Positions 1 to 7,951 of a stretch of 64,000 nucleotides of DNA are shown piece after piece. The DNA comes from Ohtaekwangia sp036786105. GTDB lineage: Bacteria > Bacteroidota > Bacteroidia > Cytophagales > Cyclobacteriaceae. The stretch covers positions 58,022 through 122,021 of the forward strand of contig NZ_DAIQRQ010000010.1 of NCBI RefSeq assembly GCF_036786105.1. Direction: 5' to 3'. The stretch's first letter is position 1. Each line of letters starts with the position of its first letter. Made by a program: the position numbers and the translations under genes. Under the pieces are notes generated by a model. The model did not search any database. It was not told the origin of the DNA and saw only the letters and a program-made list of their open reading frames with translations.

Positions 1-1288
1 CATCGGTAAATCGCTCAGTTTAAATCTGCTCGATGCCAAAACACTGCTCATTTTTATTGCCATCATTATTACAACGGCATTTGTAGCCGGCAGTTATCCG
101 GCATTATTCATCTCGGAATTTAAACCGGTGCAAGTACTCAAAGGACAATTGAAGAGCGGCAGCCGTGCCGCTATATTTCGTAAAGGATTGGTGGTGGTGC
201 AATTCACCTTCTCTATATTCTTAATCATCAGCACGGTGGTTGTCTTTCGACAGATGAGTTTTATGGAAGATCGCGATATAGGTTTTGATCGTACAAACCT
301 TTTCTCGGTGTGGCTGGAAGGAGATATACCCAAGAAGTACGAAACGTTCCGCACACGGCTTATGACCGAGCCGGGCATTGAATCGGTAACAGCATCCAGT
401 CAGTTACCGATTGATGTCGGCAATTCCACATCGAACCTGCAATGGGAAGGTAAGGATGAAAACGAGCGCATTCTCTTTTCGAACATGGATGTTGATTATG
501 AATTTATACAGACCATGCGCATGCAAATGGCCGAAGGACGCCCGTTTGATCGCAGCCTCGTTACCGATACCAATAATTATATAGTAAATGAAAAAGCAGC
601 GGCGAAATTCGGGTTCAAGAACGGTACTGCAGGCCAAGATCTCACCATGTGGGAAAAGAAAGGCAAGATCATTGGTGTAGTAAAGAATTTTAACTTCGGC
701 TCGCTGCATAGTGAAATTGAACCGCTGGTAATTCGTGTAAACGCTGGCTGGCGTAATTGCCTGCTGGTACGCGCGAAGGCTAACGAAACAGAAGCTGCGA
801 TACGCTCAGTGGAAAAGCTCTGGAAAGAATATGCTCCGGCTTATCCGTTCAAATATAGTTTCCTCAACCAGGACTGGGAACAGTTTTACAAAGCCGAAGG
901 TCAGCGTGGAAAAGTGTTTAATACGCTGGCGATACTTTCCATCTTTATATCATGTTTGGGATTGTTCGGTCTTTCTGCATTCTCGGCTGAACGCAGAACC
1001 AAAGAGCTCGGCATCCGCAAGGCGATGGGTGCTACTGTGCCGGGGCTGGTACAACTCATGAGTCGCGAGTTTACCATGCTGGTATTGATTGCTGCCTGTA
1101 TAGGTTGCCCGCTCGGATGGTACTTTATGGATAAGTGGCTGCAGGCGTATGCCTATCACGTAGAGGTAGGATACATCACGCTCATTGCTGCTACGTTGGT
1201 CTGTCTGGCCATCTCGATGATCACGATCTCCTATCACTCGATAAAAGTAGCAGCTACCAACCCGATAAAAAGTCTGCGCTACGAATAG
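1..1288 (+). CDS. FtsX/MacB-type ABC transporter permease, C-terminal part
   Basis: Partial gene, cut by the left edge. The frame is open from base 2, so the GTG at 128 is internal and not a start. The visible 428 residues begin in a membrane helix and run into SYPALFISEFKPVQVLKG, a junction typical of the roughly 800-residue Bacteroidota permeases with two FtsX/MacB membrane halves. Then follow a helix (FTFSIFLIISTVVV), a periplasmic MacB-like domain (about visible residues 85-300) and three C-terminal helices starting at FISCLGLFGLSAFSAERR. The protein ends TNPIKSLRYE. It is the same family as the complete 807-residue gene at 37281-39704, which ends ANPLKALRNE. Family knowledge: such permeases pair with a MacB/LolD-like ATPase to move lipoproteins, peptides or antibiotics. 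No ATPase gene is visible here. Substrate unknown. Confidence 0.9.
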   Translation, partial: IGKSLSLNLLDAKTLLIFIAIIITTAFVAGSYPALFISEFKPVQVLKGQLKSGSRAAIFRKGLVVVQFTFSIFLIISTVVVFRQMSFMEDRDIGFDRTNLFSVWLEGDIPKKYETFRTRLMTEPGIESVTASSQLPIDVGNSTSNLQWEGKDENERILFSNMDVDYEFIQTMRMQMAEGRPFDRSLVTDTNNYIVNEKAAAKFGFKNGTAGQDLTMWEKKGKIIGVVKNFNFGSLHSEIEPLVIRVNAGWRNCLLVRAKANETEAAIRSVEKLWKEYAPAYPFKYSFLNQDWEQFYKAEGQRGKVFNTLAILSIFISCLGLFGLSAFSAERRTKELGIRKAMGATVPGLVQLMSREFTMLVLIAACIGCPLGWYFMDKWLQAYAYHVEVGYITLIAATLVCLAISMITISYHSIKVAATNPIKSLRYE

Positions 1289-1299
1289 AGTAAAATAAA

Positions 1300-1345
1300 A
1301 AGGCATCTCTACCATGAATCGTTGAAGATTGTGTAGAGATGCCTT
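1300..1345. terminator. Bidirectional intrinsic terminator between convergent genes
   Basis: A perfect 13-bp inverted repeat (aaggcatctctac at 1300-1312, gtagagatgcctt at 1333-1345) with a 20-nt loop lies between the stop of the permease (1288) and the stop of the ABC-F gene (1378). On the minus strand the stem is followed by a T-rich run (tttttattttac), so it mainly ends the ABC-F transcript; on the plus strand the run is poor. Confidence 0.8.
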
Positions 1346-1377
1346 ACTATAAATTGTTGAACTACGCTATTATCAGC

Positions 1378-2997
1378 TTACGCGTAGAGCGCTTCTTTCT
1401 GTTCTGCTACTTTATCACTTTCAATATACTCATCGTAGCTCATCAGCTTATCGATGAAACCATTCGGTGTTATTTCGATGATGCGGTTGGCTACCGTTTG
1501 GGTGAACTCGTGATCGTGTGAGGTAAACAATATAGTGCCCGGGAAATCTTTCAGCGCGTTGTTGAACGCTGTGATCGATTCAAGATCGAGGTGGTTGGTA
1601 GGCTCATCGAGGATGAGCACGTTGGCACCGGCCAGCATCATGCGTGAAATCATGCAGCGCATCTTTTCTCCTCCGGAGAGTACATTGCACTTCTTGAATA
1701 CTTCTTCGCCTGAGAAAAGCATTTTACCGAGGAACCCGCGGATATATACTTCATCCTTGTTCTCTTCCTCTGCAAACTGACGAAGCCAGTCGATCAGGTT
1801 ATCGTTCGATTGAAAATACTTTTCGTTGTTGTTCGGCAAGTAGGCTGTGGTGATCGTTTGTCCGAATTTGAATTCACCGCCATCCGGTTTCAGTTCACCT
1901 GCCAGTATCTGGAACAACGATGTAATCGCGAGACTTTCTTTACTCAGCACTGCAATCTTGTCGCCCTTGTTTACAAAGAAATCAAGGTTCTTGAAAAGTG
2001 TGGTGCCGTTGAGTGAGTAGCTCAGATTTTCTACCTGCAGGATCTGATCGCCAGCCGTGCGTTTCTGCTGGTATATAATAGCAGGGTAACGGCGGGTAGA
2101 AGGTTGAATATCATCTACGTTGATCTTATCCAGTAATTTTCTGCGGCTCGTAGCCTGGCGTGATTTGGAAGCATTGGCGCTGAAGCGGGCAATGAACTCC
2201 TGTAATTCCTTCTTTTTGTCTTCAGCCTTCTTGTTGGCAGCCGAGCGCTGTTGTAACGCAAGCTGACTGGATTGATACCAGAATGTATAGTTACCAGTAT
2301 ATAATTTGATGGCACTGAAATCTATATCCACGATGTGCGTACAAACGGTATCGAGGAAGTGACGGTCGTGGGATACAACGATCACGGTATTCTTGAAATC
2401 CAGCAGGAAGTCTTCCAGCCACGTAATCGTGTTGATGTCAAGGTCATTGGTAGGTTCATCGAGGATCAGGATATCCGGATTTCCAAACAGCGCCTGTGCA
2501 AGGAGCACGCGTACTTTCTGGTTACCGCTCAATTCCTTCAGCAGCTTGTAATGATCTTCTTCCACAATGCCCAGTCCGCTCAACAGCGCTGCTGCATCTG
2601 ACTGTGCATTCCATCCATCCATTTCGGCAAACTCAGCTTCAAGCTCTGATGCGCGAACGCCATCTTCTTCCGAGAAATCGGGCTTCGCATAAATCGCATC
2701 TTTCTCCTGCATAATGCTCCACAGCTTGCTGTGTCCCATCAGTACTGTATCCAGCACCGATGTTTCATCGTAAGCGTGGTGGTTCTGGCGGAGCACGGCC
2801 ATGCGTTTGCCGGGTTCAATGCTGATGTTTCCGCGGGTAGGATCGATATCACCAGCCAGTATTTTCAGGAACGTGGATTTTCCGGCACCATTCGCACCGA
2901 TCACACCGTAACAGTTGCCGGAAGTGAATTTAATGTTCACTTCGTCAAAAAGTACGCGCTTGCCGAACTGAAGAGAGATGTTATTTGCTGCAATCAT
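1378..2997 (-). CDS. ybiT: ABC-F family ATPase, YbiT-like
   Basis: 539-residue protein with two ABC ATPase domains in tandem and no membrane segments, the layout of the ABC-F family, which acts on ribosomes (translation factors or antibiotic protection). The first Walker A is GANGAGKST near residues 34-42; the first signature is atypical (LSGNQKVR, about 158) with Walker B LILDEPTNDLD. A charged linker lies near residues 250-310. The second domain keeps a normal signature (LSGGEKMR) and Walker B (LILDEPTNHLD, then SHDHEF), but its Walker A position reads VLSKESLAITS, with no Gly-rich loop and no GKS/T. Similar loss is, to my recollection, present in other Bacteroidota YbiT-like proteins, so it is probably a family trait. 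ATG start at 2997. Single gene, minus strand, with its own terminator at 1300-1345. Confidence 0.92.
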   Translation of the reverse strand: MIAANNISLQFGKRVLFDEVNIKFTSGNCYGVIGANGAGKSTFLKILAGDIDPTRGNISIEPGKRMAVLRQNHHAYDETSVLDTVLMGHSKLWSIMQEKDAIYAKPDFSEEDGVRASELEAEFAEMDGWNAQSDAAALLSGLGIVEEDHYKLLKELSGNQKVRVLLAQALFGNPDILILDEPTNDLDINTITWLEDFLLDFKNTVIVVSHDRHFLDTVCTHIVDIDFSAIKLYTGNYTFWYQSSQLALQQRSAANKKAEDKKKELQEFIARFSANASKSRQATSRRKLLDKINVDDIQPSTRRYPAIIYQQKRTAGDQILQVENLSYSLNGTTLFKNLDFFVNKGDKIAVLSKESLAITSLFQILAGELKPDGGEFKFGQTITTAYLPNNNEKYFQSNDNLIDWLRQFAEEENKDEVYIRGFLGKMLFSGEEVFKKCNVLSGGEKMRCMISRMMLAGANVLILDEPTNHLDLESITAFNNALKDFPGTILFTSHDHEFTQTVANRIIEITPNGFIDKLMSYDEYIESDKVAEQKEALYA

Positions 2998-3126
2998 GTT
3001 GTTGTGGACAAATCAAGCTGCAAAGATAACGAAAAGACTGACGTGCACCGGGCGTAGCGAGTTAGGCAAAGATTAAAATTTGTTGCAATCGAAATAGCGC
3101 AGCTGGCAGAACGGCTACTAGCCACA

Positions 3127-3296
3127 GGCTGCAGGCTACTGGAAAGACAGTTTCCGTGTTATTTTGTTTCCGATAGAAGTTATCGGGATGTGGAAAATAA
3201 AATCCCATCACGCAAAGGAACACAAAGAAGACACATAGTTTCCCAAAGAAATCATTCCTTGACCTCAATATGTCCAGCAGCCAGAAGCCTGCAGCT
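3127..3296. repeat. Candidate interspersed intergenic element with imperfect terminal inverted repeats
   Basis: This gap between the ABC-F start and the mtgA stop holds no convincing gene. Its ends carry an imperfect inverted repeat: ggctgcaggctactgg at 3127-3142 against ccagaagcctgcagct at 3281-3296 (14 of 16 match). The right end overlaps the mtgA stop codon (3295-3297). Inside, at about 3209-3245, is a catcacgcaaaggaacacaa-type stretch followed by agaagacacatagtttccc. From memory, segments of the form 'CTTTGTGTTCCTTTGCGTG' recur between genes in many environmental bacteria. One copy only is visible here, so the call rests on pattern. Confidence 0.35.
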
Positions 3297-4020
3297 ACTC
3301 ATGCCGGTATCCTTTCTTCTCGATCACTTTTCCTTTCAATAGTGCATCGATATCGTCATCGCTTCGCAGGTAATTCATTTGTGAAACGATCCAGGTTGCA
3401 CGCCTGTCCATGTAAGGCGAAGCGGGATTGACTTTATACTTTTTAGGATTGGGCAAACATGCTGCAATCAGTGCAGCTTCACGCTGTGTAAGTTTACGCG
3501 CAGGCTTTTTAAAATAATAGTGTGCAGCCGCTTCAATGCCGAATACACCGCGGCCCATCTCCGAAACATTCAGGTATACTTCCAGTATACGCTTCTTGCC
3601 CCAGATCTTCTCGATCATGAACGTGAAGTAGGCTTCAAGTCCTTTACGCGTCCAGCTGCGACCTTGCCACAGAAAAACATTTTTGGCTACCTGCTGGCTA
3701 ATCGTGGAACCGCCACGGATAATAGAAGTTTTTTTACGATCGTTATATCGGATCGCTTTCTCTATACTCTTCCAGTCGAAACCATTGTGAACCGGAAACA
3801 ACTGATCTTCGGATGACATCACCGCCAGCGGAGCATTGCTGGACATTTCTTTCCAGGTAATATAATCGCGCTTCAATCCATACCCGGATACCCAGCTCAC
3901 CAGTTGTGTAATGGTAACAGGAGGATCTATCCACTTCAGCAGAATAATATATACCAGTTGTGCGAGAAAGAGTATAACAAATATCTTCTTCAGCTTATGT
4001 CCAATCTTCTTCCAGTTCAT
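3295..4020 (-). CDS. mtgA: Monofunctional biosynthetic peptidoglycan transglycosylase
   Basis: 241-residue GT51 enzyme that polymerises lipid II into glycan strands at the outer face of the inner membrane. One N-terminal membrane anchor (IFVILFLAQLVYIILL) is followed by the GT51 motifs: EDQLFPVHNGFDW (about 71-83) holds the catalytic Glu, then RGGSTISQQVAKNVFLW, then the RKGLEAYFT and KKRILEVYLNVSEMGRGVFGIEAAA motifs. Length fits MtgA (about 230-245) and there is no transpeptidase domain. I chose the ATG at 4020; an upstream TTG at 4041 would add seven residues but would start next to the terminator stem at 4043-4080. It lies downstream of an unrelated gene of the same strand and is probably transcribed alone. 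Confidence 0.93.
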   Translation of the reverse strand: MNWKKIGHKLKKIFVILFLAQLVYIILLKWIDPPVTITQLVSWVSGYGLKRDYITWKEMSSNAPLAVMSSEDQLFPVHNGFDWKSIEKAIRYNDRKKTSIIRGGSTISQQVAKNVFLWQGRSWTRKGLEAYFTFMIEKIWGKKRILEVYLNVSEMGRGVFGIEAAAHYYFKKPARKLTQREAALIAACLPNPKKYKVNPASPYMDRRATWIVSQMNYLRSDDDIDALLKGKVIEKKGYRHE

Positions 4021-4042
4021 ACTCAGCAGGGGCTCATGCAAC

Positions 4043-4080
4043 AGGCGCTATACTTTTCATGGAAGAAAAGTATAGCGCCT
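4043..4080. terminator. Perfect 15-bp hairpin between 4104-4883 gene and mtgA
   Basis: aggcgctatactttt (4043-4057) pairs perfectly with aaaagtatagcgcct (4066-4080) across an 8-nt loop. It lies 24 bp past the stop of the minus-strand gene ending at 4104 and 23 bp before the ATG of mtgA. No long T-run follows on the minus strand; a short T5 follows on the plus strand. It may be a terminator for the upstream gene or a structured mtgA leader. Confidence 0.55.
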
Positions 4081-4103
4081 GAAATTTTTCTGTCAACTAC
4101 GTG

Positions 4104-4883
4104 TTAGTTCAATTCTTTCAATGCATTCTCCAGGTCGGCCTGAAGTTCAGGTTGCGAGAGAGCTCCTTTCAAACCGGTAATGAGGAAGTTGGGTACTTTC
4201 TCCGCACGCGCTATTTTATTTTTGATCTCGCTTATCATTTCGAGTGCGTTTGTCTTGCCGTCAAAATCGCTCATGCCTTTTACTTTTTCTTCCAGTGTAT
4301 CCCATGAGTTTATCTTCTTGGTTTGCTCTACACGTGTAGCGATTACCTGTGTGTGCTCGGCAGTTCTTCCTGCAATGCATGCATTATACTCATCAATAAT
4401 CTGCAGTAATTCTTTTTTGCCATAGTTACCTTCATCAATTTTGGCAGATACGGTAGGGCAATCGTCGAAGAAGCGGGTCATGATCTTTTTAAAGCTCAGG
4501 TTGGGAACTTCAGAACCTTCGCCATCGCGCTTTAAAAGAAAGCGGCCATCGTAGGTAGTCTGGTTCTCTTGTTGAAAAGCGAACAATGAAACATAGCCTT
4601 CTTTAAGCAGCTTCATAAAAGCATAACCGGCAGGGCCTTTCACCGGCTGGTATCTTTCTCCCTTCAGTATAAAGTATTTCACATGGAAAAGCGGGAATAT
4701 CTGTTTCTTTTTATCGGCACCGGTAACCTGCACTTTTTTCTCGTGGCCAAAGGCCAGTTGCTTTACTGTGCCGGTAATAGAGTCTCCTTTTGTGGTGATA
4801 ACATAATCCTGCGCCGAAACACATTGATAGGCGAGCATCAGAATCAGAAACAAGAGAATGTGAATGATACCAAAAGTTTTCAT
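4104..4883 (-). CDS. Secreted protein of unknown function
   Basis: 259 residues with a signal peptide (HILLFLILMLAYQCVSAQ, cleavage near residue 24). The first half is beta-rich (YVITTKGDSITGTV..., and a stretch VKYFILKGERYQPV), resembling the small extracytoplasmic beta domains common in Bacteroidota exported proteins that begin with 'Y-I-x-x-x-G-D-T-I-x-G-x-V'. The second half is helical and charged and contains two cysteines (CPTVSAK, YNACIAGR). No catalytic motif is recognised. Minus strand, single gene between the Arc-type gene and mtgA, with a hairpin directly downstream. Periplasmic or outer-membrane-associated location is inferred from the signal peptide only. Confidence 0.8.
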   Translation of the reverse strand: MKTFGIIHILLFLILMLAYQCVSAQDYVITTKGDSITGTVKQLAFGHEKKVQVTGADKKKQIFPLFHVKYFILKGERYQPVKGPAGYAFMKLLKEGYVSLFAFQQENQTTYDGRFLLKRDGEGSEVPNLSFKKIMTRFFDDCPTVSAKIDEGNYGKKELLQIIDEYNACIAGRTAEHTQVIATRVEQTKKINSWDTLEEKVKGMSDFDGKTNALEMISEIKNKIARAEKVPNFLITGLKGALSQPELQADLENALKELN

Positions 4884-5005
4884 ACGTTATTTTATTCGGC
4901 TTAGGTGAAATGCAATGCTATATTTCAGGTGTGCAGGTAAGGTGTGTGAGGCAGGCCACGAGCCTGTCAACTCGAAATATAAAAGGATTTTGTGAATACC
5001 GGATT

Positions 5006-5164
5006 TTAACTTTTTGATTTCAGCCGGTTGGCATCTTTTAATGCCTTGCTGATGATCCACTCCAGTTGCCCGTTGGTGCTGCGAAACTCGTCTGCAGCCC
5101 ATTTCTCTACAGCTTTCAAAACTTCAGGATCAAGTCTCAGAACAAAAGGTTTTTTTTGCGCCAT
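5006..5164 (-). CDS. Arc-family (ribbon-helix-helix) DNA-binding protein
   Basis: Small gene of 52 residues. It starts MAQKKPFVLRLDPEVLKAVE: a short beta strand (PFVLRLD) for pairing in the dimer, then a helix (PEVLKAVEKWAADEF), a turn with RSTNGQ, and a second helix (LEWIISKALKDANRL). This is the complete Arc/MetJ-type fold with the 'S-x-N-x-x-L/I-E-x-I-I' pattern seen in Arc-like repressors. The ATG at 5164 lies one base past the stop of the membrane-protein gene (5166), so it is the third gene of an SPFH / membrane protein / Arc operon. That gene order recurs in Bacteroidota genomes from memory. It may autoregulate the operon. It is in frame with real codon use and overlaps nothing. Confidence 0.88.
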   Translation of the reverse strand: MAQKKPFVLRLDPEVLKAVEKWAADEFRSTNGQLEWIISKALKDANRLKSKS

Positions 5165-5165
5165 G

Positions 5166-5714
5166 CTACTCGTTTGAATGATTGGTGAACAGGCGCTTCA
5201 GTGCCCTATCAAATTCGTCCGGATGTTGGGTGCCGATCAATACCTTTCTGTCCCCCGACAGCACGAGCCGTATATATACCGATCCGCGGATGATCATGCT
5301 GCGCGAATTTCTGAAAACATTCCGGTGATATCCAATACCACCCGTCTCGGAGATAATTTTTTTCCGGCGAACTTCGTAGGATGTAATTTCTCCCCTGGCG
5401 ATGGTGCGCCAGGTATATCGATTGGGGAAATAACGATAATGAACGCCTTCCGAATCGATATATACTTCCAGCCTGATGGAATATAGCATCCAGCCTGTAA
5501 GAGCCCAGCACACGAGCATAAAAAGGATAAATGCAATCAGACCATCGTTGCTCATGGGCTTGTCTCCCCAAGGTATTCCCTTCACGAGTTGAATATATAT
5601 ACCATTCAGCAACGGAAGGAACACGAGCAGCGTGAACGGCGTGAAGATATACCACACCCACCGGTTTTGCCGGAAGCGCTGTACCTCTTCAAAATATTTC
5701 CGCACGTGCGCCAT
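5166..5714 (-). CDS. Small integral membrane protein of the SPFH operon
   Basis: 182 residues from the ATG at 5714 (MAHVRKYFEEVQRFRQ). A TTG at 5732 would overlap the SPFH stop as TTGA and add six residues; the choice is open. Two membrane helices lie near residues 21-43 (VWYIFTPFTLLVFLPLLNGIY) and 58-82 (LIAFILFMLVCWALTGWMLY). The C-terminal 100 residues form a soluble beta-rich domain (VYIDSEGVHYRYFP..., SVYIRLVLSGDRKVLIGTQHPDEF), similar in layout to PH-like bPH domains. No enzyme motif seen. Sits between SPFH and the Arc-type repressor and is probably translated with them. Confidence 0.85.
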   Translation of the reverse strand: MAHVRKYFEEVQRFRQNRWVWYIFTPFTLLVFLPLLNGIYIQLVKGIPWGDKPMSNDGLIAFILFMLVCWALTGWMLYSIRLEVYIDSEGVHYRYFPNRYTWRTIARGEITSYEVRRKKIISETGGIGYHRNVFRNSRSMIIRGSVYIRLVLSGDRKVLIGTQHPDEFDRALKRLFTNHSNE

Positions 5715-5728
5715 ACCGTGAGTATATA

Positions 5729-6577
5729 TCAATGATTGAGCGTACCTGTATTTACCACCGGATTCACATCTTTTTCTGCACAGAGCACTACCATCAGGTT
5801 GCTTACCATGGCGGCTTTGCGCTCTTCATCCAGCTCTATAATCTGTTGTTTGGAAAGATGGTCAAGTGCCATTTGCACCATGCTTACAGCGCCTTCTACA
5901 ATTTTAAAGCGTGCCGATACTACGGCTGCAGCTTGTTGCCTGCGCAACATGGCTCCTGCAATTTCAGGAGCATAGGCGAGCGAACCTATACGTGCCTCCA
6001 CTACATGTATGCCCGCAATGTCAAGGCGGTTGCGCAGGTTCTCTTCGAGGGCGTGATTTACTTCATCATTACCCGAACGCAGTGTTACCTCTTCTTCTTT
6101 ATCAAAGTTATCGTATGCATATTGACCGGCCAGTCTGCGCACAGCCGCATCGCTTTGAAGTTTTACAAATGATTCATAATTATCTACTTCGAAGTTGGCT
6201 TTAAAGGTATCGCGTACCTGCCACACCAGAATAACACTGATCTGTATCGGGTTACCAACCTTGTCGTTTACCTTGATCTTATCGCTGTCGAAGTTACGGG
6301 CGCGCAGCGATATAGGCTTCTTGCTGAGGAATGGATTGGCCCAATGAAAACCATTCGTTTTTACGGTGCCTTTATATTCTCCGAACAATGTTAGCACCAT
6401 TGAGCTGTTGGGATTCAGGAAGAAGAAGCCCGGCATAATAAAGAGGAATGCTGCCATGAAAAGTATAGCGACAGGACTGCTCTGCGCCATGGCAACAACA
6501 CCAAATATTGCTATCAAGATTGCGATTACCAGCATCATATACCCTGACACCGGATTGAAGTCCTTTTCTCTTTTCAT
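5729..6577 (-). CDS. SPFH (stomatin/prohibitin/flotillin) domain membrane protein
   Basis: 282 residues. Two adjacent N-terminal hydrophobic segments (YMMLVIAILIAIFGVVAMA and VAILFMAAFLFIMPGFFFL, residues 13-54) are followed by an SPFH/Band 7 domain: YKGTVKTNGFHWANPF, then SLRARNFDSDKIKVNDKVGNPI, then VILVWQVRDTFKANFEVDNYE, and a helical region with RRQQAAAVVSARFKIVEGAV. Such proteins form large oligomeric cages in the inner membrane and affect protease access and membrane order. First gene of a three-gene operon with the membrane protein (overlap or 15-bp gap) and the Arc-type protein. Divergent from the bestrophin gene over 127 bp. Confidence 0.93.
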   Translation of the reverse strand: MKREKDFNPVSGYMMLVIAILIAIFGVVAMAQSSPVAILFMAAFLFIMPGFFFLNPNSSMVLTLFGEYKGTVKTNGFHWANPFLSKKPISLRARNFDSDKIKVNDKVGNPIQISVILVWQVRDTFKANFEVDNYESFVKLQSDAAVRRLAGQYAYDNFDKEEEVTLRSGNDEVNHALEENLRNRLDIAGIHVVEARIGSLAYAPEIAGAMLRRQQAAAVVSARFKIVEGAVSMVQMALDHLSKQQIIELDEERKAAMVSNLMVVLCAEKDVNPVVNTGTLNH

Positions 6578-6704
6578 AGAAGTGATATTAAAATGATATC
6601 ATAAAGATATTGAATTGAATTTTATAACGCAAATGCACTTCATCAGGTTGAGGCGTTGCTTAAGAATATTTCTTGAACTTATTTAGCGGCCGGAAAACCG
6701 CCGT

Positions 6705-7580
6705 ATGGTAAAGTATAACCCCAAAACCTGGCTCGCCCTCATTCTGCACTCGTATAGCCGCCATGTCGTAAAGACTTTGTTACCCGCCATTATTGTAATC
6801 GCCATCTTCACATGGGTATCCTGCTATATTATTCTGGATTATTTTGAATTTAAGCCCAACGAATTTCCCGGTACTACAGCCGTGCACTCTTTATTAGGTA
6901 TTGTGCTCGGTTTGTTCCTGGTGTTTCGAACCAACTCTGCGTACGATCGCTGGTGGGAGGGAAGAAGACTTTGGGGCAGCACGATAAACAGCACGCGTAA
7001 CCTTGCCCTGAAACTGAATGCCTACCTCGATGCAGAGAACAAAACCGAGCGCGCGTGGTTTGCCCGCATGATTCCCAACTTTGTGTTTGCCATGAAGGAG
7101 CACCTGCGTGGTGGCGTAAAACTGGACGAACTGGATATGGATCGTGCAGAAGCGGAGGCGCTGAAATCTGTCGAACATAAACCCAACAGGATATCAGCCC
7201 TGTTGTATAGCAGGGTAAACCAGTTGTATAAAGCAAATATTCTTACGGGCGATCAGCTTATCAATCTCGATAAAGAGCTGAAAGATTTTATCGATCTCAT
7301 CGGAGCTTGTGAGCGGGTCAAGAATACACCCATTCCGTATTCGTACTCCATGTTCATCAAGAAATTTATATTCATCTATATCGTTACCTTGCCTTTCGGG
7401 TTTGTGATAACGTTTGAATACTTCACAATTGCTACGGTTGTGCTTGTTTCGTATGTGTTGTTAAGCATTGAACTGATCGCAGAAGAAATCGAAGATCCGT
7501 TCGGTCGTGACGTTAACGATCTGCCTACCGATGAACTGGCGAAGCGTATCAAGAAGAATGTAGATGAGATATTGCTCTAA
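6705..7580 (+). CDS. Bestrophin family ion channel
   Basis: 291 residues. The N-terminus MVKYNPKTWLALILHSYSRH and the motif GIVLGLFLVFRTNSAYDRWWEGRRLWG (about residues 64-90) are diagnostic for the bestrophin/UPF0187 family: the AYDRWWEGR stretch follows the second helix. Membrane helices lie near 22-45, 58-75, 220-238 and 243-260; the C-terminus (EEIEDPFGRDVNDLPTDELAKRI) carries the conserved 'EDPFG-D-NDLP' acid cluster that binds calcium in animal bestrophins. Bacterial members such as the Klebsiella one form pentameric cation-selective channels, so anion selectivity should not be assumed. Monocistronic, divergent from the SPFH operon. Confidence 0.93.
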   Translation: MVKYNPKTWLALILHSYSRHVVKTLLPAIIVIAIFTWVSCYIILDYFEFKPNEFPGTTAVHSLLGIVLGLFLVFRTNSAYDRWWEGRRLWGSTINSTRNLALKLNAYLDAENKTERAWFARMIPNFVFAMKEHLRGGVKLDELDMDRAEAEALKSVEHKPNRISALLYSRVNQLYKANILTGDQLINLDKELKDFIDLIGACERVKNTPIPYSYSMFIKKFIFIYIVTLPFGFVITFEYFTIATVVLVSYVLLSIELIAEEIEDPFGRDVNDLPTDELAKRIKKNVDEILL

Positions 7581-7596
7581 TCGGGTTACGGCACTA

Positions 7597-7719
7597 TTAA
7601 AGCACCGTGCTGATGATAAAGTAAATAATGATCATCAGGATGAGCGATGCGTACATAATAAGGTCAACCCGCACATAAGGTTTATACTGTTGATATAATT
7701 CTTTAATCTTTCTGAACAT
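7597..7719 (-). CDS. 40-residue single-pass membrane protein
   Basis: Small gene: MFRKIKELYQQYKPYVRVDL, then a hydrophobic stretch IMYASLILMIIIYFIISTVL to the stop. The design is a basic, amphipathic cytoplasmic N-terminus and one membrane helix ending at the C-terminus. An exact Bacteroidota -7 element (TAccTTTG, 7757-7764 read on the minus strand) lies about 38 bp upstream of the ATG, and no other minus-strand gene could use it. Convergent with bestrophin (16-bp gap). Function unknown. Confidence 0.72.
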   Translation of the reverse strand: MFRKIKELYQQYKPYVRVDLIMYASLILMIIIYFIISTVL

Positions 7720-7756
7720 AAGCACTTCTCATGGCAACACAATGCTGCCAGTGCTA

Positions 7757-7764
7757 CAAAGGTA
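7757..7764 (-). promoter_or_regulatory. Bacteroidota-type -7 element for the 40-aa membrane protein
   Basis: Read on the minus strand the site is TACCTTTG, an exact TAnnTTTG. The -33 TTTG is not perfect. Predicted transcription start near 7750, giving a leader of about 30 nt. Confidence 0.5.
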
Positions 7765-7951
7765 TTACAATAATTTCTTACGCGCAGGGCAACCAATATT
7801 TTCTTTTCCCGTCCTAATAAGCTTCCCCCGAGTCGCGTATGTAACATCATACTATGTTCACGTAATACGCGATAATATTTTTTTGTGAGATGGGGGGTAA
7901 CGATCACCTGATTGTCTTGAAACCGAAATAACACAAACCCCTTATTATACA

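Noticed and set aside
4887..5102. 71-aa minus-strand ORF beside the secreted protein
   Set aside because: Overlaps the 52-aa Arc-type gene in another frame; the Arc-type frame has a recognisable fold and tight operon spacing.
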